Below are positions 1-8,684 of a DNA stretch of 64,000 nt, piece by piece. The position numbers and the translations under genes were made by a program. The stretch comes from Paracoccaceae bacterium (GTDB lineage: Bacteria; Pseudomonadota; Alphaproteobacteria; Rhodobacterales; Rhodobacteraceae): contig REBU01000075.1 in assembly GCA_007692585.1 (NCBI GenBank), forward strand, positions 1 through 64,000, in the 5' to 3' direction. Each line of letters starts with the position of its first letter. Position 1 is the first letter of the stretch. The notes beneath the pieces are model-generated. The model ran no database searches and was not told the origin of the DNA. It worked only from the letters and a program-made list of their open reading frames with translations.

Positions 1-55
1 GAGCAGCGGAATCATAATCCGCGTGTCGGGGGTTCAAGTCCCTCCTCCGCTACCA
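1..55 (+). tRNA. tRNA-Met (CAU), 3' part only
   Basis: The window opens inside a tRNA gene. The anticodon arm is visible as stem GCGGA, loop ATCATAA and stem TCCGC, which places CAT in the anticodon. The T arm (GGGGGTTCAAGTCCC type) and an encoded CCA at 53-55 follow. The D arm and 5' acceptor strand lie before the window. The arm sequences fit elongator tRNA-Met of alphaproteobacteria better than initiator tRNA or tRNA-Ile2, but identity rests on partial sequence. Confidence 0.85.
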
Positions 56-430
56 TGAAAATATGAGACCTTTCATCCCCGCGCGATCCGGCACTACATT
101 CCGGCGGTGATTTATCCTGACACTGGAAGCGCGTGTCGCAGGCAAGCGTCACTGCGCGACAAATTGGCCGGGCTGCCTGTCGTCGAGGTGCCCTATCTTC
201 TATCTGGCTCAGGCGTGAAGGCGTGATCGCAGCGGCGAGGCCCCGCAGCGTCGCGTGTGCTGGTCTGTATGACGTCCGTTCAGTCAAGTATCGCTCCGCT
301 CGGCGCAACAGCTTAAGCGGGCGCGCGGGCTTTTGGTGCATCTGCAGGCGCTAGACTTCAGAGTCAGGCCGATCATGATAACTCCGATTCATCCGATATC
401 GGGAATGGATCGCTCGCGATTCTCTCTCAC
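56..430. other. Intergenic stretch after the tRNA, no convincing gene
   Basis: About 375 bases lie between the tRNA and the first transporter. Open frames of 73 and 109 codons exist on both strands, but the longer one runs antisense into the tRNA, no ribosome binding site precedes either, and neither product resembles a family I know. The stretch could be decayed DNA next to a tRNA integration site. I find no integrase motif and no copy of the tRNA 3' end elsewhere in the window. Confidence 0.4.
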
Positions 431-1408
431 TCAGGGTGGGTCTGGCTTGACGAAATGCGGCGCAGAATTGCGCCTGATCGTGTAGAGTGTCGCCCCGACG
501 ACGATCATCGCACCGAGCATGGTCCGCCAGTTGGGTATCTCACCAAAAAAGGCAAATCCCGTAACCACAGCGACAAGAAGTCGGGTGAAGTCGAGCGGGG
601 CGAGGGCAGAGGCCTGCCCGATCTGATAGGCCCGGGTCACCAGGAACTGAGCGGCTGTTCCCGTCACCCCGATCACGACCAGTAACCCCCATTGCTCGAG
701 CGTTGGCGGTGTCCACCACATCACTGTGGGAATGACAAGGGCGGTGAATAACACAAGCGCCTGATACAACAGGATGGTTTCGGTGCGTTCAGAACTCGAC
801 AGCATCCGGATGGTCACATTGATCCCGGCACCGAACAGCGCTCCGAGCACCGCGAGCAGGTAATAGACCGATATTGGCTCTGCCCCGCCGGGCGCCAGAA
901 TGATCAGCACCCCCAAAAATCCGCAGAAGGTCGCCAGCCAACGCCTTGGTCCGACCTTTTCTTTCAGAATCCAGACCGCTGCAATCGTGACGAACAGCAC
1001 CTTCGAGAAACCGAGTGCGGTCGCATCTGCGAGCGGAATGTAGATGATGGCAGTAAAGCCGCAGAGCATTGCCATCAACGACAAGAGCCCGCGGGTGATC
1101 TGCAGGCCGAGATGTTTGGTGTGCAGGGTTGTTCGCAGATTTGGCAAGAACAGCGGCAGAAGCATCAAAGTGATGAAGACCTGACGTATGACGATAATTT
1201 GCGGCAGTGGCAGGCTGCTGCCGATTTCCTTGATACATGCAATCATCAGACCGAAAATGAGGATCGCCCCCCCCATAAGGACAGAGCCACGCATGTTTCC
1301 CGATGCAGCGGCCCACCATAGGCGCATGCGCAGCCGACGGGTAAGCGGGGCATCCGACACTCCGGCCGGAAAAGGATATTCATGGGGAGGGGTCTGCTGA
1401 CTGTTCAT
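431..1408 (-). CDS. EamA/DMT-family transporter
   Basis: Inner-membrane permease of the drug/metabolite transporter superfamily, 325 residues, with about ten hydrophobic segments in two EamA repeats (roughly residues 35-165 and 180-310). Family members export or import small metabolites; the substrate cannot be read from sequence. The start at 1408 is chosen because GAAGGA lies seven bases upstream and the product then begins just before the first membrane segment; the frame stays open for another 88 codons upstream without family features. It is divergent from a second EamA gene, and two copies of a TTGTATACAA-like palindrome lie between the two genes, so both may belong to the GntR regulon of this region. 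Confidence 0.85.
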   Translation of the reverse strand: MNSQQTPPHEYPFPAGVSDAPLTRRLRMRLWWAAASGNMRGSVLMGGAILIFGLMIACIKEIGSSLPLPQIIVIRQVFITLMLLPLFLPNLRTTLHTKHLGLQITRGLLSLMAMLCGFTAIIYIPLADATALGFSKVLFVTIAAVWILKEKVGPRRWLATFCGFLGVLIILAPGGAEPISVYYLLAVLGALFGAGINVTIRMLSSSERTETILLYQALVLFTALVIPTVMWWTPPTLEQWGLLVVIGVTGTAAQFLVTRAYQIGQASALAPLDFTRLLVAVVTGFAFFGEIPNWRTMLGAMIVVGATLYTIRRNSAPHFVKPDPP

Positions 1409-1600
1409 GGTTTTCCTTCGATTGCGCTGACGCGGCGGCAGCAGGAAGAATGCGAGAAGCCCTGACATGGTGCCTGGCCCTGTCGGGCTCGACAGAGGAT
1501 GACTGCACGGCAGATGGGTCGCTGTAAGAAAGGCAGGGAGCGGCACAGGGCAGGCAGGCTCTTGCAATGGTTGCACAGAGTGTATCGAGGCGCAAGTATA

Positions 1601-1610
1601 TTGGATACAA
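1601..1610. promoter_or_regulatory. Putative GntR operator, TTGGATACAA
   Basis: One mismatch to the palindrome TTGTATACAA that recurs in the intergenic regions of the first 15 kb. It lies in the divergent region between the two EamA-type transporter genes. The form TNGT-N-ACNA is typical of FadR/FCD-type GntR regulators. Assignment to the GntR gene starting at 4224 is inference. Confidence 0.5.
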
Positions 1611-1789
1611 AACAGAGACAGGATCGGAAAGATTGTGAAGTCTTGCCGAAGCGGCAAGATCTGGGTCAGCACCTCATAACCGTAAGTATATGAAAGAAAG
1701 TGACTAAATTTTCACCGGGATCAGATGCGTGGCCGCGCGTGGCCGCTGATCTGTCTGGATTGGCTCAAATAATCAGCATGTCTCCAAAA

Positions 1790-1799
1790 TTGTATACTA
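1790..1799. promoter_or_regulatory. Putative GntR operator, TTGTATACTA
   Basis: One mismatch to TTGTATACAA, about 140 bases before the rightward EamA gene. It forms a pair with the site at 1601 in the 520-base divergent region. No other feature was recognised in that region. Confidence 0.5.
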
Positions 1800-1928
1800 T
1801 TTTTCCAAAAACGGCGTTGTCTGCTTGACCTTTCCGGCGTGATCGTATGCATCAGGAATAGGCATGAACACTGATCTTTCTGCCAGTTGGGCGCTGCAAT
1901 GCACGTTTGCACAGGCTGGCGCCAGGAG

Positions 1929-2876
1929 ATGGTGAATGAAACCGAAGCGATTAATGGCGCCCGTGACCATGGCATGCACATGGCGCTGATTCAGGCAGAA
2001 TACGGCCCCGCCGACCCAAGGAAAGGGGTGCTGCTCATGCTTTTGGGGATCGGACTTTTCTCGATACTCAACGGTGTGGTCAAGGGCATGACCGATGTCT
2101 TTCCGGTCGTGCAGATCTCGTTTTTCCGAAACGCCTGTGCCAGCATTGCCATCATCATGCTCATGCTCGTCTCTGGCCTGCGTCCATCGCATCTGCGCAG
2201 CCGCGCTGCTGGCGTGCATTTCGCGCTCGCAGCTCTGTTCACCCTGTCGCTGGTGATGGTTTTCGAGGCCTATGCGCGGATGCCCCTGGCAGATGTGACG
2301 GCTATTTCGTTCGCTCAGCCGCTGATCGTCATCGCGCTCGCTGCAATGATCGGCCGGGAAAAGCCGCTGCGTGCCGAATGGGTGGCAGTGGCTTTCGGAC
2401 TTTGCGGGGTGCTGCTCATGGTGCAGCCAAGCGGCAATAGCACTGCGACGGGGGCCATGCTCGCCTTCGGAGGCGCGATCTTTTCAGCGCTGTGCATGCT
2501 GCTGCAACGCAGGCTTTCGGCGACTGACGGCACCCATGCCATCGCGTTTTACACGCTTTCGATTTCGGCTTTGCTTCTGCTGCCGCTGCTGCCTGCGGTC
2601 TGGGTCGCACCAACCGCCCCGCAATGGGCCGGGCTGATCGCAATGGGGCTGGCTTCCGGCCTGTGTCAGTATCTGACGGTGCGCGCTTTCTTTCATGCGC
2701 CTGCGTCCACGATCGCGCCCGTGACTTATACCAAGATGTTCTGGGCCTTGCTGATTGGTCTGGTCTGGTTCGGCGACTGGCCCGGTCCGATGGTGCTGAT
2801 CGGCACGGTCATCGTGTTGGCAGCCTCTGGGATCGCGTTTCGAGCGGCGCGGCAGCGGCCCATTCAATTTCCCTGA
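1929..2876 (+). CDS. EamA/DMT-family transporter
   Basis: Second drug/metabolite transporter, about 315 residues, with ten predicted membrane helices in two EamA repeats; the first helix begins shortly after the PRKG segment. The start is uncertain. A TTG at 1887, ATGs at 1899, 1929, 1974 and 1980 and a GTG at 1932 are all in frame, and the only purine-rich stretch (AGGAG at 1924-1928) sits unusually close to 1929/1932. The next gene follows after 26 bases, so the two are probably co-transcribed. Neighbouring amide-hydrolysing genes and shared operator-like palindromes suggest it moves a substrate or product of that pathway, which is inference. Confidence 0.8.
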   Translation: MVNETEAINGARDHGMHMALIQAEYGPADPRKGVLLMLLGIGLFSILNGVVKGMTDVFPVVQISFFRNACASIAIIMLMLVSGLRPSHLRSRAAGVHFALAALFTLSLVMVFEAYARMPLADVTAISFAQPLIVIALAAMIGREKPLRAEWVAVAFGLCGVLLMVQPSGNSTATGAMLAFGGAIFSALCMLLQRRLSATDGTHAIAFYTLSISALLLLPLLPAVWVAPTAPQWAGLIAMGLASGLCQYLTVRAFFHAPASTIAPVTYTKMFWALLIGLVWFGDWPGPMVLIGTVIVLAASGIAFRAARQRPIQFP

Positions 2877-2902
2877 ATCCTGAAACACACGGAAGCTTAT
2901 CC

Positions 2903-4021
2903 ATGACCCTACTTCGCAGACTGCCACATCTCCCGCCCCGGAAATTCTGGCTATTCTGGATGACGATGGGGTTGGCATGGATGGGGGGATGGCTGTTTGT
3001 GCAAGCTGGCCTCCCACTACCTTGGATGCTGGGCGCTATGACGATCGTGACCATCGCGACAGTTTTGCAGCTGCCGGTCTTTGCGCCTGCGAAGCTGCGC
3101 TCACCGATGACTGCTACAATCGGGGTGATGCTTGGTGCGGGGTTTCATCCCGGATTGCTCCAATCCTTGCCGGGCTGGCTGCCCAGTATTGCGGGTCTTC
3201 TGGTATTCTCGATCGGCTCGGGGCTGGCGTGCGCTGTTTTTCTGCACCGCTATGCCGGGCTGGATCGCACAACGTCCTTTTTTGCAGGAATGCCAGGCGG
3301 GTTGGTCGAAATGGTCGAAGTGGGGCGCCAGCATGGCGGCGATGAACGCACCATCGCGCTGATCCATTCCTCGCGTATCCTGTTCATCGTGTTTTCGCTG
3401 CCTTTTCTGGTCCAGCTTCTGGAAAACGGCAGCGCCCTTGGTGCCAGTTCGGCAATTGGCGTGCCGATCATGGAGTCTCATTGGCTCGACTTCGTCATCC
3501 TCCTTGGGGTCGGTTATCTTGGCTCCGTGGTCGGGCAACGCATCAAGCTGCCCGCGCCGCATCTGGTCGGGCCGATGCTCTTGTCCGGCGGGCTGCATCT
3601 CGCCGGGGTCATCGTGTTCATCCCTCCGCAGGAGCTGGTGCAGATCGCACAGCTTGTCCTGGGGGCGGTTCTGGGATGCCGATTTGTCGGGATGTCCGCC
3701 ACGAGCATCCTGCAAATCCTGATGATCGGCTTTCTGATGACACTGGTGCTGCTCTCCTCCGTCATTCTCTGCGCGTTCGGGGTGATGATGATCACTGACT
3801 TGCCGTTCTCCTCGCTGGCACTGGCCTATTCGCCTGGCGGTCTGGCTGAAATGAGCATCGTTGCGATAGCGATTCAGGCTGATGCCGCATTTGTTGTGGC
3901 CCATCATCTGATCCGGGTGCTGCTGGTCATGTTGGGAGCCGCGCCATTCTTCAGCTTGCTATGTCTGATCCTTGACCGGAAGGGCACGGCCCATGACGGA
4001 ACCCCGCCCAATCGCAACTGA
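2903..4021 (+). CDS. AbrB-family inner-membrane protein
   Basis: A 372-residue membrane protein with a duplicated architecture: two halves of about five hydrophobic segments each, with the conserved PLPWMLGAM and PGGLVEMVEVG segments in the first half (residues about 30-130) and HLVGPMLLSG and YSPGGLAEMSIVA in the second. This is the family labelled AbrB or ammonia monooxygenase-like, a historical misnomer. The members are thought to be transporters, with no settled substrate. It follows the EamA gene by 26 bases and probably shares its transcript. The start follows the family N-terminus; the frame extends upstream only as overlap with the EamA gene. Confidence 0.85.
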   Translation: MTLLRRLPHLPPRKFWLFWMTMGLAWMGGWLFVQAGLPLPWMLGAMTIVTIATVLQLPVFAPAKLRSPMTATIGVMLGAGFHPGLLQSLPGWLPSIAGLLVFSIGSGLACAVFLHRYAGLDRTTSFFAGMPGGLVEMVEVGRQHGGDERTIALIHSSRILFIVFSLPFLVQLLENGSALGASSAIGVPIMESHWLDFVILLGVGYLGSVVGQRIKLPAPHLVGPMLLSGGLHLAGVIVFIPPQELVQIAQLVLGAVLGCRFVGMSATSILQILMIGFLMTLVLLSSVILCAFGVMMITDLPFSSLALAYSPGGLAEMSIVAIAIQADAAFVVAHHLIRVLLVMLGAAPFFSLLCLILDRKGTAHDGTPPNRN

Positions 4022-4065
4022 CTTTAACCATGTCGGTCGGGAGTTCTTCGGAGGGTATATGTATT

Positions 4066-4075
4066 CTGTATACAA
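4066..4075. promoter_or_regulatory. Putative GntR operator, CTGTATACAA
   Basis: One mismatch to TTGTATACAA, containing the perfect 8-bp palindrome TGTATACA, about 150 bases before the GntR gene. This position would suit autoregulation. Confidence 0.5.
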
Positions 4076-4223
4076 CCTGATCAGTCTTCAGAAATCGCAT
4101 ACTTGACGACACATCGGATTTTTCAGTATATTGGCCAACCAGGGGTGTACAGTCATGCATTTCTGTAAAGGTGAGGGTGGCAAAGGGATGCCACGCGTAA
4201 TCTGGCTGTGCTGAAGAGGTTAT

Positions 4224-4940
4224 ATGTCGACACGTGGGTTGGAAGTGGTACGCGCGCTGCGCAACAGAATCGCTACGGGTGCTTACGCGCCGGGCAGTCG
4301 ATTGAATGAAAATGAATTGGCCGTCGCCTTGAAAGTGTCTCGGACGCCGGTGCGCAGCGCCTTGTCGACGCTCGCAGCAGAAGGGCTGTTGGTTTATCGC
4401 CCCAATAGTGGGTATTCTGTCCGGCAATTTTCTTCCCGCGATATTGAGGAAATTTATGCAGTCCGTGCAGAACTTGACGGGATGGCCGCCCGTCTGGCCG
4501 CATTTAACGGGTTTAGTGATCAGCAACGCGGCGCGCATCACAGATTGTTGCGGGAAACCGAAGACATCATCGCGGAGGATGTCTGGAACGAGGATGTGTG
4601 TCGGCGCTGGAGTGATCTGAATTCAGCATTTCATGCCGTCATTCACGAAGCCGCAGGCAACAGCTATCTGGTTCGGTCAATTCATCAAACCAATGAAATT
4701 CCCTTCTTTGCGCTGATCAGGTTCAATTGGTTTGACAGGGATATGCTACGGCGATCGCATGAAGAGCATCTCGAGATTTCTGATGCCATTCTGAACAATC
4801 AGCCGTCGCGGGCGCAGAGCCTGGAAGCTGAGCATGTATACAGGTCCGGAAGACGGCTTGTAGAAAACTGGCGCCGAATCGAAGAGAAGACCCGAAAGGG
4901 GAAATGCTTTGCAACCGCAGTGATCAATGATGCGGCGTGA
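4224..4940 (+). CDS. GntR-family regulator, FCD (FadR) subfamily
   Basis: A 238-residue transcription factor. Residues 1-70 form the GntR winged helix with the hallmark GSRLNENELAVALKVSRTPV segment (residues about 24-43). The rest is an all-helical FCD ligand domain with an E-I-YAVRAELDGMAARLAA segment near 75-95, two later histidines suited to metal binding (near FHAVIHEAAG) and HEEHLEI near the end. Ribosome binding site GAAGAGG lies upstream of the ATG. It is flanked by hydrolase and transporter genes and is the only regulator in the first 18 kb. It is therefore the best candidate to bind the recurring TTGTATACAA-like palindromes. FCD regulators usually repress until an organic acid or related ligand binds. 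Confidence 0.9.
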   Translation: MSTRGLEVVRALRNRIATGAYAPGSRLNENELAVALKVSRTPVRSALSTLAAEGLLVYRPNSGYSVRQFSSRDIEEIYAVRAELDGMAARLAAFNGFSDQQRGAHHRLLRETEDIIAEDVWNEDVCRRWSDLNSAFHAVIHEAAGNSYLVRSIHQTNEIPFFALIRFNWFDRDMLRRSHEEHLEISDAILNNQPSRAQSLEAEHVYRSGRRLVENWRRIEEKTRKGKCFATAVINDAA

Positions 4941-5007
4941 CAGGGCGTACCCGCGCAACGCGCTAAAGTTGGTTAATTTCATCTAAATCTCTGAGTTAAG
5001 ATAAGAA

Positions 5008-5037
5008 AGCTCCGCAAACCTTTGCGGAGCTTTTTTC
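5008..5037 (+). terminator. Rho-independent terminator after the GntR gene
   Basis: Perfect inverted repeat AGCTCCGCAAA / TTTGCGGAGCT (5008-5018 and 5021-5031) followed by a run of T. The innermost pairs must open to form a loop. It ends the GntR transcript 68 bases after the stop codon. Confidence 0.9.
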
Positions 5038-5157
5038 GTGCTGCGCACGCCTCTGAACGCGCAGGTGCGCAAATCTATCCCAAGGCAGGATTCCAAACTG
5101 CTACCAAAATGCGCATCTCTCTGAAAATTAGGGCTGTCGGAGCATCGCAAGACACAA

Positions 5158-5167
5158 TTGTGTACGA
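5158..5167. promoter_or_regulatory. Weak GntR-operator-like site, TTGTGTACGA
   Basis: Two mismatches to TTGTATACAA. It is the most distal of three such sites before the isochorismatase-like gene, about 50 bases before the site at 5208. Alone it would not be noteworthy; its value lies in the cluster. Confidence 0.3.
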
Positions 5168-5207
5168 TAGGGAAATTTACTGATTGCTGCAGTGCCGTCC
5201 ATCGTGA

Positions 5208-5217
5208 TTGTATCCAA
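5208..5217. promoter_or_regulatory. Putative GntR operator, TTGTATCCAA
   Basis: One mismatch to TTGTATACAA, and the exact reverse complement of the site at 1601. It lies in the 393-base gap between the GntR gene and the isochorismatase-like gene; apart from the terminator and these sites I see nothing else in that gap. Confidence 0.5.
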
Positions 5218-5269
5218 GAGAAGAAAAGAACGATCCAAATATTGGGATTTTCTTCATAACGGCACAGCT

Positions 5270-5279
5270 TTGAATACAA
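5270..5279. promoter_or_regulatory. Putative GntR operator, TTGAATACAA
   Basis: One mismatch to TTGTATACAA, 55 bases before the ATG of the isochorismatase-like gene, where a repressor would overlap or flank the promoter. Its centre is 62 bases from the centre of the site at 5208. Confidence 0.5.
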
Positions 5280-5333
5280 TACGGAGATTGGTGGCTGGAT
5301 GCACCTCCTCCGCATGAGCATGGAGAAACGCGC

Positions 5334-6059
5334 ATGAGCTTTGACTATGGATGGAACAAATTCCTGAGCGAACGCGACAAGCAGCATGACAAGCTCTGGG
5401 GCAAGACGGGACTGGCTGGCTTCGGTTCCAAACCCGCGCTGGTGCTTATCGACATGTATTACAGCGTCGTCGGTTTTGAACGGTTACCGATTTTCGAGTC
5501 CATGAAGACCTGGCCGGGTTCCATGGGACTGGAAGGTTGGGCGGCGATTGACCAGACTGTGCCATTGTTGGCTGCGGCCCGCGCTTGTGGCGTTCCTGTC
5601 ATCCATGTCAAGGGGTTGGAAACCGATGTCAAACCCTGGAGTCACGGCAAACGGGCGACCCTGAAGCTTTCGTCAGAAATGAAACGGAAGGGTGCCCAGA
5701 TCGTCGATGAGGTTAAGCCCATCGACGGGGAGCTGGTCATCGAGAAGGCGGCCGCGTCTGCTTTTCAGGGCACACCCCTGGCATTCCACCTCAACGGGCT
5801 GGGCGTTGATACGGTGATCTGCTGCGGTGAATCCACCAGTGGCTGCGTCCGCGCGTCCGTCGTGGACGGCGCGACGCATCGCTACCGCATGGGTGTCGTT
5901 GCCGAATGTGTCTATGACCGGACAGAGGCATCCCACTTCATCAATCTCTACGACATGCATCAGAAATACGCAGATGTCGTACCGAAACAGATGGTGATCG
6001 ATTACTTCCACAGCATTTCGGGCACCGCCGAGGAAGCTCCGGCACGAAAAACCGCATGA
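5334..6059 (+). CDS. Isochorismatase-fold amidohydrolase (N-carbamoylsarcosine amidase-like)
   Basis: Cytoplasmic cysteine hydrolase of the isochorismatase superfamily, 241 residues. The triad is visible as D40 (ALVLIDMYYS), K138 (VIEKAAASAF) and C171 (GESTSGCVRASV). The K-to-C spacing of 33 matches N-carbamoylsarcosine amidase. Such enzymes split C-N bonds in ureido or amide compounds such as carbamoylsarcosine, biuret or ureidoacrylate. GGAG lies nine bases before the ATG. It begins the transcription unit that continues into a dipeptide-type importer, and three operator-like palindromes precede it. This supports a role in breaking down an imported amide or ureide. The exact substrate is unknown. 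Confidence 0.8.
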   Translation: MSFDYGWNKFLSERDKQHDKLWGKTGLAGFGSKPALVLIDMYYSVVGFERLPIFESMKTWPGSMGLEGWAAIDQTVPLLAAARACGVPVIHVKGLETDVKPWSHGKRATLKLSSEMKRKGAQIVDEVKPIDGELVIEKAAASAFQGTPLAFHLNGLGVDTVICCGESTSGCVRASVVDGATHRYRMGVVAECVYDRTEASHFINLYDMHQKYADVVPKQMVIDYFHSISGTAEEAPARKTA

Positions 6060-6154
6060 TTTGCTGCTCCTAAGCGGGGCTGCAGTGATGCCTCACGCCA
6101 AGGCCGCAAAGGGCCGATATCCAATCCAATGACGCCAATTAAAGGAAGATCGCA

Positions 6155-7708
6155 ATGAAACGATCAGGTAAGCTGAGGTCCATGATTCTGCTGAGCGCGA
6201 GTTCGCTTGCGCTTGCCGTGCCGGTTGTCGTTCTGCCCGCAGGTGATGCGATGGCTTCGGGACCGGGCAAGACGCTGAACATCCGCTTCTATGATGATCC
6301 GGCGGGCTTCGATCCGACGAATATTTTCCGGATCGAGAACGAGAATATCGCATTCAATATCTTCAGTGGGCTGACCAGCTATGACAGCCACACCGCCGAA
6401 CTCATCCCGGATCTGGCAGAAACGTGGCATACTGACGATAACACGGTCTGGACCTTCAACCTGCGTCACGGCGTGCAGTGGCATCATGGCTATGGTGAAT
6501 TCACGTCTGCGGATGTGGTCTACACATTCGCCCGCAACATGGATCCTGAAACCGCCTCGCCCTACGCCTCGCGGCTGTCTAATGTCGTGAGTGTCGAGGC
6601 CCCGGACGATTATACTGTCGTGATCACACTGGACGGACCGGATGGGAACTTCATCCATAACACGGCGAATTATCATGTCGGGATGATTGTCAACCAGCAG
6701 GCTGTCGAGGATGCCGGGCAGGACGTTCGCTGGCGCCCCGTCGGTACCGGCCCATTCTATCTCGCTGATCTTGATGTGAATTCTCATATCATCCTGAAGC
6801 GACATGAGGAGTATTTCCACGGCCCTGCTCCGATCGAGACACTGAATTTCAGGATTATCAAGGATGAGCAGGCCTCGACCATCGCGTTGCGCAATGGCGA
6901 GGTGGATGTGGTCATGCGGTCAAACCGCCAGCAGAATATCGACGTGCTGCGCGAAGCCGGGTTCAAACTCAACCGGACGGACGATCTGTTTCCCAGTGTG
7001 CGCATTTTCAACATGGAGCACCCGGCCCTGTCAGATGTGCGCGTTCGCCAGGCTTTCGCCTATGCGATTGATTATCCCACGATCCTGCAAGCGGTCACGC
7101 CGGATGTGTTCGGGGTTGCGGAAAGTATCCTGATGCCCTGGATGGATGTCTATTGCGACGATATCCCAAGATACTCCTATGATCCGGACAAGGCCCGCGC
7201 GCTTCTGGAAGAAGCGGGCTATGGCGACGGACTGACCATTCGCCAACTCTCTACGGCCTCGGGCGGGGTGCCGCCAGATGTGCAGTTTGAAATGGATTTT
7301 CTCGCGCAAGTCGGCATCGATCTACAGCTGGAGCTGGTGGATGCGCCGACATTCAACCAGCGACGCAATTCCGGTGAATTTGAAGTCGCCGGTCGCGGGA
7401 TTCCGGCGATCAACCCCGACATGGTGTTGTTCGCGTATCTGCACCCTGACAACAAGGCGCCGGCAGGGCTGAACGGGGCGCGGTATGACAATCCCGAACT
7501 CACCGCATTGCTGGAAGGGGCCAGAGCCGAGATCGATCCCGAAAAGCGGATGGAGATGTATTGCGACGTGCAGCGCATCGCAATGACGGATCTGCCTTAT
7601 CAACCGGTGCGGACGTGGAACGCGTTCTGGCCGAGTGCGCCGAACGTGACTGGCGTGACAGTCAACATGCTGTCGCAGGTCAACTACTTCGAAGTCGATA
7701 TCGAATAA
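6155..7708 (+). CDS. ABC transporter periplasmic binding protein, family 5 (peptide/nickel type)
   Basis: A 517-residue extracytoplasmic receptor of the DppA/OppA class. A Sec signal peptide occupies about residues 1-35 (positive KRSGKLR, hydrophobic core, cleavage near DAMA-SG). The family-5 segments follow: LAETWHTDDNTVWTFNLRHG near 85-110, the PVGTGPFYL signature near 195 and VRQAFAYAID near 300. The family binds short peptides, glutathione, opines, nickel or other bulky polar ligands. AAGGAAG precedes the ATG. The permease genes follow directly, so this protein defines the substrate of the importer; next to the amidases, an amide-containing compound is likely. Confidence 0.9.
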   Translation: MKRSGKLRSMILLSASSLALAVPVVVLPAGDAMASGPGKTLNIRFYDDPAGFDPTNIFRIENENIAFNIFSGLTSYDSHTAELIPDLAETWHTDDNTVWTFNLRHGVQWHHGYGEFTSADVVYTFARNMDPETASPYASRLSNVVSVEAPDDYTVVITLDGPDGNFIHNTANYHVGMIVNQQAVEDAGQDVRWRPVGTGPFYLADLDVNSHIILKRHEEYFHGPAPIETLNFRIIKDEQASTIALRNGEVDVVMRSNRQQNIDVLREAGFKLNRTDDLFPSVRIFNMEHPALSDVRVRQAFAYAIDYPTILQAVTPDVFGVAESILMPWMDVYCDDIPRYSYDPDKARALLEEAGYGDGLTIRQLSTASGGVPPDVQFEMDFLAQVGIDLQLELVDAPTFNQRRNSGEFEVAGRGIPAINPDMVLFAYLHPDNKAPAGLNGARYDNPELTALLEGARAEIDPEKRMEMYCDVQRIAMTDLPYQPVRTWNAFWPSAPNVTGVTVNMLSQVNYFEVDIE

Positions 7709-7722
7709 GGGAGGCCCCGGCC

Positions 7723-8670
7723 ATGCTGGCATATAGCCTGAAGAAGCTGCTGCAACTGGTGGTGACAACGATCGGTGTCGTCATGCTGGTGTTTTTCGCG
7801 ATGCGATTGATCCCCGGCGATGCCGCTGCTGCCATGGCCGGGGATACACTTTCCGGGGCCGCGCTTGAACGACTGCGCGATCAGATGGGCCTCAATGATC
7901 CGCTGCTTGTCCAGTTCTGGAACTTCGTGCGCGGTTTGCTTGTGCTCGATTTCGGTCGGACATTAACTACAAATCTGCCGGTCAGCGATTTGATCAGGAG
8001 TGCGGCACCGATAACATTGCTGATCGCAATCGCCACCATCATTCTGGCTATTGCCATCGCGATCCCGCTTGGAACCGTTGCGGCCTTCATGGCGCATAAG
8101 GGACATAAAACGCTGGATAACCTGATTACGGGTCTGGCGATGATCATCGATCTCATGCCGTCTTTCTGGACGGCTCTGGTATTCTTGCTGATCTTCTCGC
8201 TCACGCTTGGCTGGTTTCCGGCCAGCGGGCCGATTTCCTGGGATGATCCCTACAGTATCGTGATGCGCCTTGCCTTGCCGATACTGGTTCTGTCGCTCAG
8301 CCAGGTCGCGATCCTTGCGCGCATGACACGGACGGCCGTGCTCGAAGTGCTGAGTGAGGATTACGTCCGCACGGCGCGGGCGATGGGGTGGTCCGAATTG
8401 CGCGTGCTCTTTCGTCACGCCTTGAAGAATGCGGCGTTGCCGATTGTGACAGTGGTCGGCCTGAGTTTTGGAAATCTGCTGAACGGGACCATCATTGTTG
8501 AGGCAATCTTCACGATTCCTGGGGTCGGGACTGTCCTGATCAATGGAATCAACAGTCGCGACTATCAATTGGTGCAGGTGCTGATGATCTTCTACGCGCT
8601 GCTGTTCGTGTTCATCAACTTCGCCACTGATATCCTTTACCGGGCGCTCGATCCCCGGGTCAAATTCTGA
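7723..8670 (+). CDS. ABC permease, DppB type
   Basis: Inner-membrane permease of 315 residues with about six hydrophobic segments and the usual DppB N-terminus (LKKLLQLVVTTIGVVMLVFF, residues 6-25). The EAA loop is near ARMTRTAVLEVLSEDYVRTA (residues about 200-219), where it contacts the ATPases. AAGGGAGG precedes the ATG at 7723, only 14 bases after the binding-protein gene; the frame reading back into that gene is overlap only. It forms the heterodimeric channel with the next gene. Confidence 0.9.
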   Translation: MLAYSLKKLLQLVVTTIGVVMLVFFAMRLIPGDAAAAMAGDTLSGAALERLRDQMGLNDPLLVQFWNFVRGLLVLDFGRTLTTNLPVSDLIRSAAPITLLIAIATIILAIAIAIPLGTVAAFMAHKGHKTLDNLITGLAMIIDLMPSFWTALVFLLIFSLTLGWFPASGPISWDDPYSIVMRLALPILVLSLSQVAILARMTRTAVLEVLSEDYVRTARAMGWSELRVLFRHALKNAALPIVTVVGLSFGNLLNGTIIVEAIFTIPGVGTVLINGINSRDYQLVQVLMIFYALLFVFINFATDILYRALDPRVKF

Positions 8671-8684
8671 AGGGAATCTGCGCC

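Noticed and set aside
12-354. Open frames of 109 and 73 codons next to the tRNA
   Set aside because: The longer frame reads antisense through the tRNA and ends in a peptide typical of such spurious calls; no ribosome binding site or family resemblance for either.
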